DNA of 24,747 nt, from positions 1 to 24,747 of the forward strand of contig DAXG01000028.1 of the NCBI GenBank assembly GCA_002506275.1, in the 5' to 3' direction. Below are positions 7,235 to 15,679 of the stretch, one piece after another. Source of the DNA: Euryarchaeota archaeon UBA259 (GTDB lineage Archaea; Thermoplasmatota; Poseidoniia; Poseidoniales; Poseidoniaceae). The stretch's first letter is position 1, and each line of letters opens with the position of its first letter. The position numbers and the translations under genes were made by a program. A model generated the notes under the pieces. That model saw only the letters and a program-made list of their open reading frames with translations, ran no database searches and was not told the origin of the DNA.

Positions 7235-7257
7235 GCATGACGCTTCGGCGTTCATGC
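7235..7257. repeat. inverted repeat (hairpin) overlapping a stop codon
   Basis: GCATGACGC (7235-7243), loop TTCG, and GCGTTCATGC (7248-7257) pair over nine positions with one bulged base. The stop codon of the upstream minus-strand gene (7252-7254) lies inside one arm. The hairpin sits between that gene and the anchored peptidase gene. In the minus-strand transcript the loop would be CGAA. It has no following T-run, so it may be an mRNA stabiliser, processing site or attenuator rather than an intrinsic terminator. Confidence 0.5.
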
Positions 7258-7650
7258 TGCGTTTGCTGCTTCACGGGCTTTTCGAGCATGGGTAAAGGAG
7301 CGAATGCAAGCAAAAGTGTAGACTCCACCCATCACCAACATGAGCAACTGTGCTACGGTCGATGCAGAGAGGTCTCCAGTGACCAGACCTTGAAGCCCCA
7401 TCCCTCCACCAAGGAAGGTCAAGAGTCCAAACACAACAGCGATGTGCATCCAAAAATGTGAACGCTCAGGTTGACGGGTTGCCATGATGCTCATTGCAAT
7501 CAATGGCAATCCGAAAAAGGCAGGAATCATTGAGGTGAAACTGGTCATGCCGGTACCGAGGTAAAACCCAACACCTTCCAACACCAAGGCCCCTCCAACC
7601 AGCATGGTCAATCGGGGAACAGTCTGTCCAAGGAATGTGAAATCACTCAT
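7252..7650 (-). CDS. small four-helix membrane protein
   Basis: A 132-residue protein with four hydrophobic segments (about residues 13-32, 38-56, 68-90 and 98-118) and short hydrophilic ends; the C-terminus is basic then Ala-rich (HARKAREAANAA). No catalytic residues or known motif are visible and I do not recognise the family. It is first in the minus-strand series leading into the anchored peptidase, and its stop codon lies in a hairpin. The start is ATG at 7648-7650 without a Shine-Dalgarno. It diverges from the secreted cyclophilin gene. Confidence 0.65.
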   Translation of the reverse strand: MSDFTFLGQTVPRLTMLVGGALVLEGVGFYLGTGMTSFTSMIPAFFGLPLIAMSIMATRQPERSHFWMHIAVVFGLLTFLGGGMGLQGLVTGDLSASTVAQLLMLVMGGVYTFACIRSFTHARKAREAANAA

Positions 7651-7741
7651 GGACCGAGTAAAACGGGCTTGACTTTTGACAATGCCGATGATTCGACCAT
7701 TGAAGCGAGCGATTCATGGGGGGGTACTCTCTCGGCGTAGC

Positions 7742-8755
7742 ATGAAAGGGCGTCTTGCAGTAGTTCTCGTTCTCAACTTACTGCTCATGAGTTCCGGGGG
7801 AATCGGATTTGCGAGCGCTGATGACGACCAGCCAGCTTGGCGTTCAATCGGTATCGACCCGGCTTTGTGGAACGATGGGCCGGTCGAAGAAGATACTCCG
7901 ATGAAAGAAACGTATCAAGGGAACGCCATTTTTGAAATTCAAGTGTCGTATGTACCGGCTCTGGGTGCTGAACGTATTTCCGGCAGAATCACACTTGAAT
8001 TGTTTGAACAAAGGGCTCCCATAACCACTGCTAATATGATTAAAAATATTGATTCTGATGTGTACAATGGCATCTTTTTTCACCGAGTGGTAGAGGATTT
8101 TGTTGCTCAGTCAGGCGACCCCACTTGCAAAAAGTTCGGAGTTTATCCGGCAACAAACCCTTTGGAGCCCACCTGTGGAAGCGGTGGGACCGGGACCACA
8201 ATTCCTTTGGAACACCATGAAGAGTTGTCCCATGTTGATGGTGCAATGGGGATGGCTCGAGGTGCAGAAGAAGATTCAGCGGACTCCCAGTGGTACATCG
8301 CACATTCCGAACAACATGGACTCGACCCTGAGAACCGTGATGACGGAGGTTATGCTGTATTTGGAATTGTAAGAGACGGCATGGTTCATGTTCGAGGGAT
8401 TGCAACTTCACCAACCGTCACAAATCCAGCAAGTGCTCAAGGTTTCCAAAACCCTGGACCCGATTTACTTGGCCGTCCGATCAATGAAGTGCTCATCATC
8501 ACCGTCGATTTGGTTGGTGTTTCGGACCCTGACGGAACTTTGCGAGGTGTTGTCAAGGATTCGAGTGACAGCAAGGGCTTCTTTGTTTTCTCTGTTGACG
8601 TATCGGGTACATTTTTCAAATTGACACTCGTTGCTCTGTTCCTTATCGCTGTTCTTGGGTTGTATATTGCACGAATCGAACAGCCGTTGATGTTGGAGGG
8701 ACAGGATGCCAACGTTAGTTTGGACGCTTTCCTCCTCGACGACGCGATTTCGTGA
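7742..8755 (+). CDS. secreted cyclophilin-type peptidyl-prolyl isomerase with C-terminal membrane anchor
   Basis: A cyclophilin of about 337 residues displayed outside the cell. Order: signal peptide (KGRLAVVLVLNLLLM, likely cut after FASA at residue 26), linker, PPIase domain (about 62-260), one C-terminal helix (about 292-311) and a 26-residue acidic cytoplasmic tail. The catalytic core is seen in FFHRVVEDFVAQSGD (Arg115, Phe120, Gln123) and MGMARGAEEDSADSQWYI, then YAVFGIV. The DSA-SQ and YAVFG spellings resemble bacterial PpiA more than eukaryotic cyclophilin A, and the active-site Trp of CypA is not conserved. A four-residue-spaced pair of Cys flanks an insert (128-145). The ATG at 7742 gives a clean signal peptide. 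In-frame TTG 7676 and ATGs at 7682 and 7688 would add up to 22 residues including SRRSMKG, a weak twin-arginine-like motif; the choice is open. Confidence 0.85.
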   Translation: MKGRLAVVLVLNLLLMSSGGIGFASADDDQPAWRSIGIDPALWNDGPVEEDTPMKETYQGNAIFEIQVSYVPALGAERISGRITLELFEQRAPITTANMIKNIDSDVYNGIFFHRVVEDFVAQSGDPTCKKFGVYPATNPLEPTCGSGGTGTTIPLEHHEELSHVDGAMGMARGAEEDSADSQWYIAHSEQHGLDPENRDDGGYAVFGIVRDGMVHVRGIATSPTVTNPASAQGFQNPGPDLLGRPINEVLIITVDLVGVSDPDGTLRGVVKDSSDSKGFFVFSVDVSGTFFKLTLVALFLIAVLGLYIARIEQPLMLEGQDANVSLDAFLLDDAIS

Positions 8756-8756
8756 A

Positions 8757-9929
8757 TCAAGCGTCTCTGCTTTGGCAATACACATCGAGCACCACATGAC
8801 GAACTCTTGGAGAGAACCACTTTACTTTCTCCAAGTGCTGAGATTCAATCGACCAATTCCTCTCGTGCGCCTCGGCCAAATTCCTCAATTCTTCGAGCGT
8901 TTCTTCCTTCCAATTCTCGATGTCTTTCTCTTGAACATTCATGTGGATATGCAACCAACCTCCACTTGGCTTTAGGCACTGAATGGCGTGTCCCCAGACG
9001 CGCTCAGTAGAAGGCAGAAGTCCGAGGTGACATCGGTCTGCTTGACCGTAAATCAGCGGTAGCAGTTGCTGATTATCGCCTTGATGTACGATGATTTTGT
9101 CCTTCAAACCGTTGGCTTCTATCGCCCATTGAAGCCCTTCAATGGAATGCGGGTTCATCTCAAACGCATGCACCAGCATCGCTTGACTGCGATGCGCCAT
9201 ATGCAATGCGTAATACCCCACGCCAGCATAAGCATCGACGACGACTTCTCCGTTCATTGAGATATTTCCAATTCGTCGCCGTTCGGTATTGTTGCCTGAA
9301 GAGAACATCACTTGGGTTGCATCAAAACCAAACCGAACGCCGTGGTCAAGAAATTCAACCCAGCCGTTGTCTCCCAGCAGAAGTTCTGTTTGTGAACTAC
9401 GGAAGGTATCTTTGGCGATGGAATGCTGGCGCGCTAAGCGTCCTCCAGAAAGCGCTTCAGTCACGCACCTCCACAAGGATTCGAGTTGCGTCTCTGAACA
9501 TTGGTTCAGAAGTTTTGCCCATTCGGAGCTTGCAAACGCTTGCTCAGGTAGGACGATGAGATCTCCTAATCGCTCCCACTTGTGAGGACGTTGAGAGATG
9601 AGCGCACCCAATTCTTCGGAGGCAAAATTGACATGAAGCCACCGCTCAATGCCCCGTTGAAGTGCAGCATGAGGGTTATTTGATGGTTCTGCTTTTTCGA
9701 ATTCTTCTTGGGAAAAAATGACTTCGAAAGACAGGTTTTCCAAGACCTCGAATTGTTCCGGCACTACTCCGAGCCTAAGAGGGAGCAACAGCGTCTCACC
9801 CCTACGCATTGGCCTCCACCCCGAGTCGAGTAAATCATGTTCATCAAGAAGCAGATGAAGCGTCTCACCTTTTTCCAAAGGGCATGCTAAAGCATTGTAG
9901 CTGGCGGATATCGAATCTGAACCAGACAT
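8757..9929 (-). CDS. taw2: Taw2/TYW2-type tRNA wybutosine aminocarboxypropyltransferase
   Basis: A 390-residue class I SAM-dependent enzyme of the Trm5/TYW2 family, which uses SAM as aminocarboxypropyl donor on the tricyclic base at position 37 of tRNA-Phe. The N-terminal and middle parts carry KWERLGDLIVLP (118-128) and RQHSIAKDTFRSSQ. The catalytic domain starts with GWVEFLDHGVRFGFDATQVMFSSGN (from about 189), then motif I VVDAYAGVGYYAL (230-242) and the acidic SAM-binding Glu257 in FEMNP. The LGLLPSTERVW block (302-312) replaces the NLP motif of Trm5 methyltransferases and favours the TYW2 assignment. Length fits the family. The start is ATG at 9929, because the upstream frame runs antisense into the next gene. 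It diverges from the 1031-residue exported protein with a 51 bp gap and ends 1 bp from the convergent cyclophilin stop. Confidence 0.85.
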   Translation of the reverse strand: MSGSDSISASYNALACPLEKGETLHLLLDEHDLLDSGWRPMRRGETLLLPLRLGVVPEQFEVLENLSFEVIFSQEEFEKAEPSNNPHAALQRGIERWLHVNFASEELGALISQRPHKWERLGDLIVLPEQAFASSEWAKLLNQCSETQLESLWRCVTEALSGGRLARQHSIAKDTFRSSQTELLLGDNGWVEFLDHGVRFGFDATQVMFSSGNNTERRRIGNISMNGEVVVDAYAGVGYYALHMAHRSQAMLVHAFEMNPHSIEGLQWAIEANGLKDKIIVHQGDNQQLLPLIYGQADRCHLGLLPSTERVWGHAIQCLKPSGGWLHIHMNVQEKDIENWKEETLEELRNLAEAHERNWSIESQHLEKVKWFSPRVRHVVLDVYCQSRDA

Positions 9930-9980
9930 GGTTGCCCCAAGAGAGCAACGACTTTGAACATGGCGTGGTAAGACTGTACC

Positions 9981-12900
9981 ATGTCCCGCACAGGCGAACG
10001 ACCTGCCCGTCTCAGTTTTTCGGTACCCGTCTTCCTTGTTTTGGTTTTGACCTTGCACCTTTATGCGCCTCTCGTTTCAGCTGCCAACATGACCTCATGC
10101 CTAACAGCATGCGACGAATACGACAGCAACGAAGACTTAACACCTCATCGTCAAGATTGGATTGAAGGTACTTACGATTTCACGCTTCAAGACACTTCAA
10201 CCATCCGACTCGATTTGGTTTGGGCCATACGTGAGTTTAACCGCACAGCACTCGGACTTGACAGTATACCTGCGGTTCAATTGGCACTGGCAAACGACGG
10301 CCTCGATGCAAAAGATGGTGCTCCAGCCGACTTGATTCGAGATCAATTCAATACTCCACTGCCCAATTCACCTGGTGTTCGAGTGCAAGACCAACTGATT
10401 ACGGAAATCGATAAATCCATCGAAGATTCGGTCGAATCAGGCTTTGGTTCAGCCTCTTCACCCATGACCGATTACGTCAGCTCATTCACCAACGACGGAG
10501 TTACTGTTCAGTGCTCTATCGATGAATTAACCGATGCTTCTGATGAAGGAGCGACAACCAACAACGCCTTTGAACCGCCCATCTGCATTCAAAGCAGCGT
10601 CGACATCACTCTTTCCCCAGACACTTTCAACCTCGCATCGAATTCTAATTTGGACCTTGAGAGAGCATACCAGGGACTTCTTGTGATGGGTACTGAAGTG
10701 ACTACAATGTTCGACCTGGTCGGCCTTCCTGGTCACAAGTCCTCGTATTCGTTTAACCCTCCTGATTACGCGACCATCAAGAGCGTTGATGCCAACGGAA
10801 CTCGCGCAGCACGCCCAGGACCGCCAGCATATTTTGCGGGTGAATGGGAGATTGACCACAGGAACGCTGGAGAAAACGACGACAACCTCGCTTTACCCAT
10901 CGAAGTCGAAATGGTGCATCGGAACAGAACAGACACCTCCACCGTCGTGATACCGGACGGTGAAAAAGCACTGGATTTACAGATTCGTCTTGATTTGAGA
11001 GTTGAAGAGGCAGCATCCTTGGACTTCATAGTCGCTTTACACTACTTGGATCAAGAGACCATGAGCGATTGGGGCATCTCGATGATGAGTGTGGCCGAGC
11101 GCGCAACGATGAATCAAGTAACATCCGACGGTATCCGTCTTGCGTATCACAACGATATCGTGGACCTTTCCAACATCACCACTCAATTCCCGGTAAATAC
11201 GATTGCTGAAGGCATCTCCTCGACGGTGGCTGGAATGGAAACGATTCAAATGAACCCGATGACATGGGTTGACACGACGTCCGGTGAAGGCATTTCTGGC
11301 CCAGATGGCGGTCTCAATTTCACACATTCAACGGGATGTACAGAAATCGTTCCACCCAACAAGCCGTTGTACTATTGTGTCGAAGGCCCGAAAGCCATGT
11401 CCTATGAACATCCGGTTTACCTGCGTACAACGAGCCAACCGTTCTCTATGCGTTTGCTTGATATCATGAAAGAAAACAATGAAAATGAGGAAGTGGCAGA
11501 GGTTCTGGATGTACTTTCTACTGAGGATTTCCGGCGAGTTATGAATTCAGGTATCGAGTTTCAAACTTCACTTGACAGCGGCTTCCTTGCTGGTATAATC
11601 CCTGACAATCTGCCTCCATCAGAACTTACATTGGAAATTATTCTCCCCGACTGGATTCAAACAATGGATGGTTCGGATCGAATTACATTGAAGGAATCCC
11701 TCAATGGCGACGACGAACTCAGTATTTCTTTTTCAGGTGTTAATCAATACGATTGGCGCAATGTTATCAAAAATGAAAACGGTGATGTGGCTTGTTATTC
11801 CAATCAATCAACGTGTATCGCTAACGTTGGCGGCTTGGATGCTATGGAATTTGATTTCAATGAATGGGACCGTTCTGTTTCGGTGGAATTTGCCCTCGAT
11901 GCCAGTGTGGCTTTGCACCGTATCGGCATTCCTCAAGACCGTATTCCAACGTTTGAAAATCACAGTATTGGAATGGAAGCAATCCCTTCGGATTTGATAC
12001 GGCTTGGTGTCGATATTTCCAGCCGGTTGGCCTCTCCGTTAACTCGAACGCTGAACTTTTCCGACTACTGCACCGATGAAATGAAAGAATACATGCCGGT
12101 CTGTGCAGAAAACATTACTTTTGTATTCTCCAGCGAAGGCATTACGGCATTTGTCGATCGTTTGGGTGATGTTTTAACCGATTTCATTCATCAAACCATT
12201 GCCTATTACCTCGAAACCCATTCGACGAAAATCAAATCCGTTGATTTGGATGCGTTTGTTATCGAATTCAGCATTGGTGGAATCGATGCTCCTGATTTCG
12301 TGGTCTCTGATAACGAAGGAATCTTCCTTTCAATGAAAATCCCCAAAGTTCGATTCAAAATGGAAGTGGACGGCAACCTTGCAGAAATGTGGACTGGCAA
12401 TTTTGCATCTGCTGAATATACGCTAACAACAACGAACGCTGTTCAAAATTTGATACTGGGGCCGATGGCGAGCATGGTCGATTCCTTCAGCAACGCCCTT
12501 ACGTCCGGAATCTTTTCCATATTCTCTCCCTCTGGTGTTAACATTCCTCCTGAGCGAGTAACTGTGCCCTTTTTCCTCACCAACAGTACGGTCAACGAGG
12601 AGTTCGATGTGGGTTGGACCGGCCCGTTTACTGTTACAATGCCAAAGGGTCTCGAATTCTCATACCTCAATTCGTCTGCAGGCAACATCGAGATTAAGGA
12701 AGTCGATGGCAGGCAACAGATTACCTACAATGTCCCGTACGGTGAATTTGAAGACGACATCACGTTCAAGTTCAAAGTGAAATGGTATTTCTTCTTCATT
12801 CAGCTATGGAAATACTTTGGAATCGTCGCTATTTTGATTGTTCTCGCTGTACGTCGACGTAAGAAACGTAAACTGCGCAAGAAGAAAATCAAAAACGCGG

Positions 12901-13076
12901 CTAAAGCGCATTCAGCCCATAAAGTCAGCATAAATCCAACTGAATTCGCTGACCTTTCTGGCTTCCACAGCAAAGGAATACATGGCGATATGGAGGCTTT
13001 GAAGGACTATCAAGAGGATGTAGCCCCTCCTCTTCCACCGACTTCATCTGCGATGGGCGACGACAGGTTTGACTGA
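9981..13076 (+). CDS. large exported protein with C-terminal membrane anchor, function unknown
   Basis: A 1031-residue protein I do not recognise. Order: signal peptide (hydrophobic 12-34, likely cut near VSA/A), a long extracytoplasmic region, one membrane helix at about 936-957 (FIQLWKYFGIVAILIVLAV), then a strongly basic stop-transfer run (RRRKKRKLRKKKIK) and a 74-residue cytoplasmic tail ending in acidic GDDRFD. The exterior is rich in Asn-x-Ser/Thr sites, consistent with archaeal N-glycosylation, and holds a few Cys pairs. I could not see tandem repeats, a catalytic motif or an S-layer signature. The segment just before the membrane reads as beta-rich (VGWTGPFTVTMPKG, ITYNVPYGEFEDDITFKFKV). 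Topology matches the giant protein at 19114, suggesting both are surface proteins. The start is ATG at 9981 without a Shine-Dalgarno, so probably leaderless. Confidence 0.75.
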   Translation: MSRTGERPARLSFSVPVFLVLVLTLHLYAPLVSAANMTSCLTACDEYDSNEDLTPHRQDWIEGTYDFTLQDTSTIRLDLVWAIREFNRTALGLDSIPAVQLALANDGLDAKDGAPADLIRDQFNTPLPNSPGVRVQDQLITEIDKSIEDSVESGFGSASSPMTDYVSSFTNDGVTVQCSIDELTDASDEGATTNNAFEPPICIQSSVDITLSPDTFNLASNSNLDLERAYQGLLVMGTEVTTMFDLVGLPGHKSSYSFNPPDYATIKSVDANGTRAARPGPPAYFAGEWEIDHRNAGENDDNLALPIEVEMVHRNRTDTSTVVIPDGEKALDLQIRLDLRVEEAASLDFIVALHYLDQETMSDWGISMMSVAERATMNQVTSDGIRLAYHNDIVDLSNITTQFPVNTIAEGISSTVAGMETIQMNPMTWVDTTSGEGISGPDGGLNFTHSTGCTEIVPPNKPLYYCVEGPKAMSYEHPVYLRTTSQPFSMRLLDIMKENNENEEVAEVLDVLSTEDFRRVMNSGIEFQTSLDSGFLAGIIPDNLPPSELTLEIILPDWIQTMDGSDRITLKESLNGDDELSISFSGVNQYDWRNVIKNENGDVACYSNQSTCIANVGGLDAMEFDFNEWDRSVSVEFALDASVALHRIGIPQDRIPTFENHSIGMEAIPSDLIRLGVDISSRLASPLTRTLNFSDYCTDEMKEYMPVCAENITFVFSSEGITAFVDRLGDVLTDFIHQTIAYYLETHSTKIKSVDLDAFVIEFSIGGIDAPDFVVSDNEGIFLSMKIPKVRFKMEVDGNLAEMWTGNFASAEYTLTTTNAVQNLILGPMASMVDSFSNALTSGIFSIFSPSGVNIPPERVTVPFFLTNSTVNEEFDVGWTGPFTVTMPKGLEFSYLNSSAGNIEIKEVDGRQQITYNVPYGEFEDDITFKFKVKWYFFFIQLWKYFGIVAILIVLAVRRRKKRKLRKKKIKNAAKAHSAHKVSINPTEFADLSGFHSKGIHGDMEALKDYQEDVAPPLPPTSSAMGDDRFD

Positions 13077-14804
13077 TTATTCGTGCAACGCCGAATGAAT
13101 TCTCATGGCCAGCGAAGGGCCAATACCGGGAACTGTTTTCAAATCTTGAAGTGAAGCATGAGCGATTCCTTGCCGGCCACCGAAATGCCTCAACAAGTTC
13201 TGCATTTTCTTTGCTCCAAGCCCTTCGACTTCTCCCAACGGATCGTTAAGTTTTCTTCGACTCCGTCGCTTACGATGGAAGGTGTTAACGAATCTGTGTG
13301 CTTCATCTCGTGCATGGACCATCACCCGGCCTTTACGGTCAAGAATAAGCGGTACAGCATTCTTTCTGAAGATGGTCTCTTCACGTTTCGCAAGTGCAGC
13401 CAGTTCAAAACGTCCAGTGAGTCCGTGTTCCTCAATCAATCCAGAAATGGTTGAGAGGTGCGTTTCACCACCATCGATGAGAACCATATCAGGCCATTCA
13501 TCTTGGCGCTTCAGCCAGCGCTCGACCACTTCTCTCATCATTCGTAAATCATCCATCGCTTCCCCTTTGATGGTGTATTTTCTGTATTCTTTTTTCTCTG
13601 GTCTGCCGTTACGAAACGATACACTGGCCCCAACCCTTTCATCACCCAAAAGTTGAGCCATGTCAAAACAGACAATGTGGTCAAGTTGCTCGAGTCCCAG
13701 CAGAGCAGCCCCTTCATCAGCAGCGCGCTGTTCAAGTGAGCCACTGGTTTTACTGGACAGTTGGACGATTTGGATTTCAGCATTTTGTTGAGCGAGGGTT
13801 TGGAGAGTCACAAGGTCACCGCGCGCCGGTATGCGGACTTCGACCTTTGAACCACGGCGCTTTGTGAGCCATTGCTCCGTACCGTCTTCAAGCGGTTCAG
13901 GCGTGACCAGTAATCGCGGCGGAGTTCGATTCGTGTAATGTTCGGACACGAACATCGATACGGTTTCATTGACATTGCCTCTGTGCAGCATTGGCCATAC
14001 CTCTTGCCCCTGTACGACGCCGTTGTTGGCATGGACGACAACAACTGCTGCTAAATCTCCTTGAACGCCAATACCCAAAGCATCGCAATCACGGTAAACT
14101 TTGCTGGAGACGACGTGTTGACCTGTTGTGGTTCGGATGGCCCGAATCATGTCTCGACTTTGAGCTGCTTTTTCGAATTGCATCTCATGAGATGCAGCGT
14201 CCATCTGCACGGCAAACTCTTCCAATAATTCTGCAGCATCACCGTTGAGAATACGTTTGGCAGCATCGACACTCTCAGCATATCCTTCACCCGAAATACA
14301 GGGCCCGGAACACAATCCAATGTGCATGGAGAGGCAGCCCTGAGGTAGTAAATCCTTGCAGTCGCGAATTCCAAATTGGCGACGCAGTAATTGCATGACT
14401 TGTTTTGCTGCACCAGCATTTGGAAACGGCCCCCAGCGAGCGCTTTGTTTGGGTGGGTGACGAGTGTACATGATTCGGGGAAACTCTTCGTCGGTGAGCA
14501 CCAAGAAGGGATACGATTTATCGTCCTTAAGCATCGAATTGTAACGAGGTTTGTGTTGTCGAATCAGTTCACGCTCGAGGATGAGGGCTTCTTCAGGATT
14601 CGGAGTGACCATGCACTCGATGGAATCGGATTTCCTCACCAGTTCGGGAATCATTTGACGGTCTGGATTGGCTGCGAAATAGGAGCGAATTCGCTCATTC
14701 AATCTCGTTGCTTTTCCAACGTAGAGCACTTTTCCCTTTTCAGTCTTGAAAAGATATACCCCTGGCTTCTTCGGGAAGTCCACCGAAGAGAGGGTCACTG
14801 GCAT
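13077..14804 (-). CDS. uvrC: excinuclease ABC subunit C
   Basis: A 575-residue UvrC, the dual-incision nuclease of nucleotide excision repair, acting with UvrA and UvrB (not in this window). N-terminal GIY-YIG nuclease for the 3' cut: GVYLF (15-19) and VLYVGKATRLNERIRSYF, with EEALILERELI carrying the metal-binding Glu. A UVR helical hairpin for UvrB contact follows (EFAVQMDAASHEMQFEKAAQSR). Then the RNase H-like endonuclease for the 5' cut: VCFDMAQLLGDERVGASVSF and MVLIDGGETHL with the catalytic Asp residues, and HARDEAHRFVNTFHRKRR. The end is a helix-hairpin-helix pair (VEGLGAKKMQNLL, VPGIGPSLAMRI). Length is on the short side of the bacterial range. The ATG at 14804 fits the family start; a TTG at 14837 would add 11 residues. 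Mesophilic archaea with UvrABC are thought to have acquired it from bacteria. Its stop directly abuts the convergent gene. Confidence 0.96.
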   Translation of the reverse strand: MPVTLSSVDFPKKPGVYLFKTEKGKVLYVGKATRLNERIRSYFAANPDRQMIPELVRKSDSIECMVTPNPEEALILERELIRQHKPRYNSMLKDDKSYPFLVLTDEEFPRIMYTRHPPKQSARWGPFPNAGAAKQVMQLLRRQFGIRDCKDLLPQGCLSMHIGLCSGPCISGEGYAESVDAAKRILNGDAAELLEEFAVQMDAASHEMQFEKAAQSRDMIRAIRTTTGQHVVSSKVYRDCDALGIGVQGDLAAVVVVHANNGVVQGQEVWPMLHRGNVNETVSMFVSEHYTNRTPPRLLVTPEPLEDGTEQWLTKRRGSKVEVRIPARGDLVTLQTLAQQNAEIQIVQLSSKTSGSLEQRAADEGAALLGLEQLDHIVCFDMAQLLGDERVGASVSFRNGRPEKKEYRKYTIKGEAMDDLRMMREVVERWLKRQDEWPDMVLIDGGETHLSTISGLIEEHGLTGRFELAALAKREETIFRKNAVPLILDRKGRVMVHARDEAHRFVNTFHRKRRSRRKLNDPLGEVEGLGAKKMQNLLRHFGGRQGIAHASLQDLKTVPGIGPSLAMRIHSALHE

Positions 14805-14845
14805 GATGTCGGCTTGATGCCCACCCACATAAGGCAACCCATCAA

Positions 14846-14860
14846 CATCGGATACCGATG
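14846..14860. repeat. perfect inverted repeat in the uvrC/cyclophilin divergent gap
   Basis: CATCGG, spacer ATA, CCGATG. It lies in the 108 bp gap between the divergent uvrC and lipoprotein cyclophilin genes and is followed by further partial repeats of the same bases (AATCGATG, TCGAATCG). It could be an operator for a dimeric regulator; no binding protein is implied by the sequence. Confidence 0.35.
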
Positions 14861-14912
14861 AATCGATGTCGAATCGTTCATTATGGAGAGGTGTTTGGGG
14901 ATGTTTGATACT

Positions 14913-15596
14913 ATGAAAGTGAAGGTTTTGTTTGCTGTTCTGCTCGTTCTTATACCGGGATGTATTGAGGGAGTCGATGAGGAATTTCCATCCTCAAACT
15001 GGGCTTTTGATCCGATGTATAACGGTACATACAGCAATGTCTCGCTGAATCTTTTCCAAGGTGAAAGTTTGCAAAATGCAACCGCCACTTACACCATCAC
15101 CATCATGCTCAACCATACTGCGGCTCCTGTTCACGCCGATAACATGTTGAAGCATATCGAGGCAGGAAATTACAACATGTCGACATTCCACCGAATCATT
15201 GATGATTTCATGATTCAAGGTGGAGATTTTGAGAATCACGATGGATCCGGTGGCTATGCAGCCGATTGGTACGGTTATTGCGGTGGCCAAAGCGCTTCAA
15301 ACCAATCCGAATGCGAGCAAACTTCGTGGACCATTCCGGACGAAGCAGACAACGGCCTCATGCATTATCCGTGCGTCATTTCGATGGCCAAGACCTCTCA
15401 AGCCAACACCGGTGGTTCTCAATTCTTCTTGATACCTGATGACATCCAACATCACTATTGGCTCGATGGAGTCCACACCGTGTTCGGACAAATCACCGAA
15501 GGTTGTGAACATGTTACGACCCTCTCAGAAGTTTCAACAGAGCCTGGTGACCGTCCAGTTTCTCCAGTTGTCCTTTACTCCGCAACCATCAATTGA
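14913..15596 (+). CDS. lipoprotein-type secreted cyclophilin (peptidyl-prolyl isomerase)
   Basis: A 227-residue PPIase with a signal peptide ending in a lipobox-like LIPGC, so Cys17 is a likely lipid-attachment site outside the membrane. The cyclophilin active site is essentially intact: FHRIIDDFMIQGGDF supplies Arg94, Phe99, Met100 and Gln102, ISMAKTSQANTGGSQFFL supplies the Asn and Phe residues, and YWLDGVHTVFG supplies Trp183, Leu184 and His188. An insert of about 25 residues after GSGG (115-140) carries a Cys pair (YCGGQ, SECEQ) that could form a disulfide outside the cell. It presumably assists folding of exported proteins. The ATG at 14913 starts the signal peptide; ATGs at 14883 and 14901 are in frame and would add ten or four residues. 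A hot-dog thioesterase gene follows 83 bp later on the same strand. Confidence 0.9.
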   Translation: MKVKVLFAVLLVLIPGCIEGVDEEFPSSNWAFDPMYNGTYSNVSLNLFQGESLQNATATYTITIMLNHTAAPVHADNMLKHIEAGNYNMSTFHRIIDDFMIQGGDFENHDGSGGYAADWYGYCGGQSASNQSECEQTSWTIPDEADNGLMHYPCVISMAKTSQANTGGSQFFLIPDDIQHHYWLDGVHTVFGQITEGCEHVTTLSEVSTEPGDRPVSPVVLYSATIN

Positions 15597-15602
15597 TACA
15601 TC

Positions 15603-15624
15603 TTGAATCCTCACTTCGATTCAA
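15603..15624. repeat. inverted repeat just after the cyclophilin stop
   Basis: TTGAATC (15603-15609), an 8-base loop, and GATTCAA (15618-15624) form a perfect 7 bp stem starting six bases after the cyclophilin stop codon. Pyrimidine-rich sequence (CCCTCTCTTGATTT) follows. It may mark a 3' transcript end or be an operator for the thioesterase gene 56 bp further on. Confidence 0.4.
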
Positions 15625-15679
15625 CCCTCTCTTGATTTAACGGGAGAATCTTCAACAACGGGCTGATTTTGCAGGAGTT

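Noticed and set aside
14391..14861. A 156-codon plus-strand open frame opposite the start of uvrC
   Set aside because: It is antisense to the GIY-YIG domain, which is unmistakable on the minus strand.
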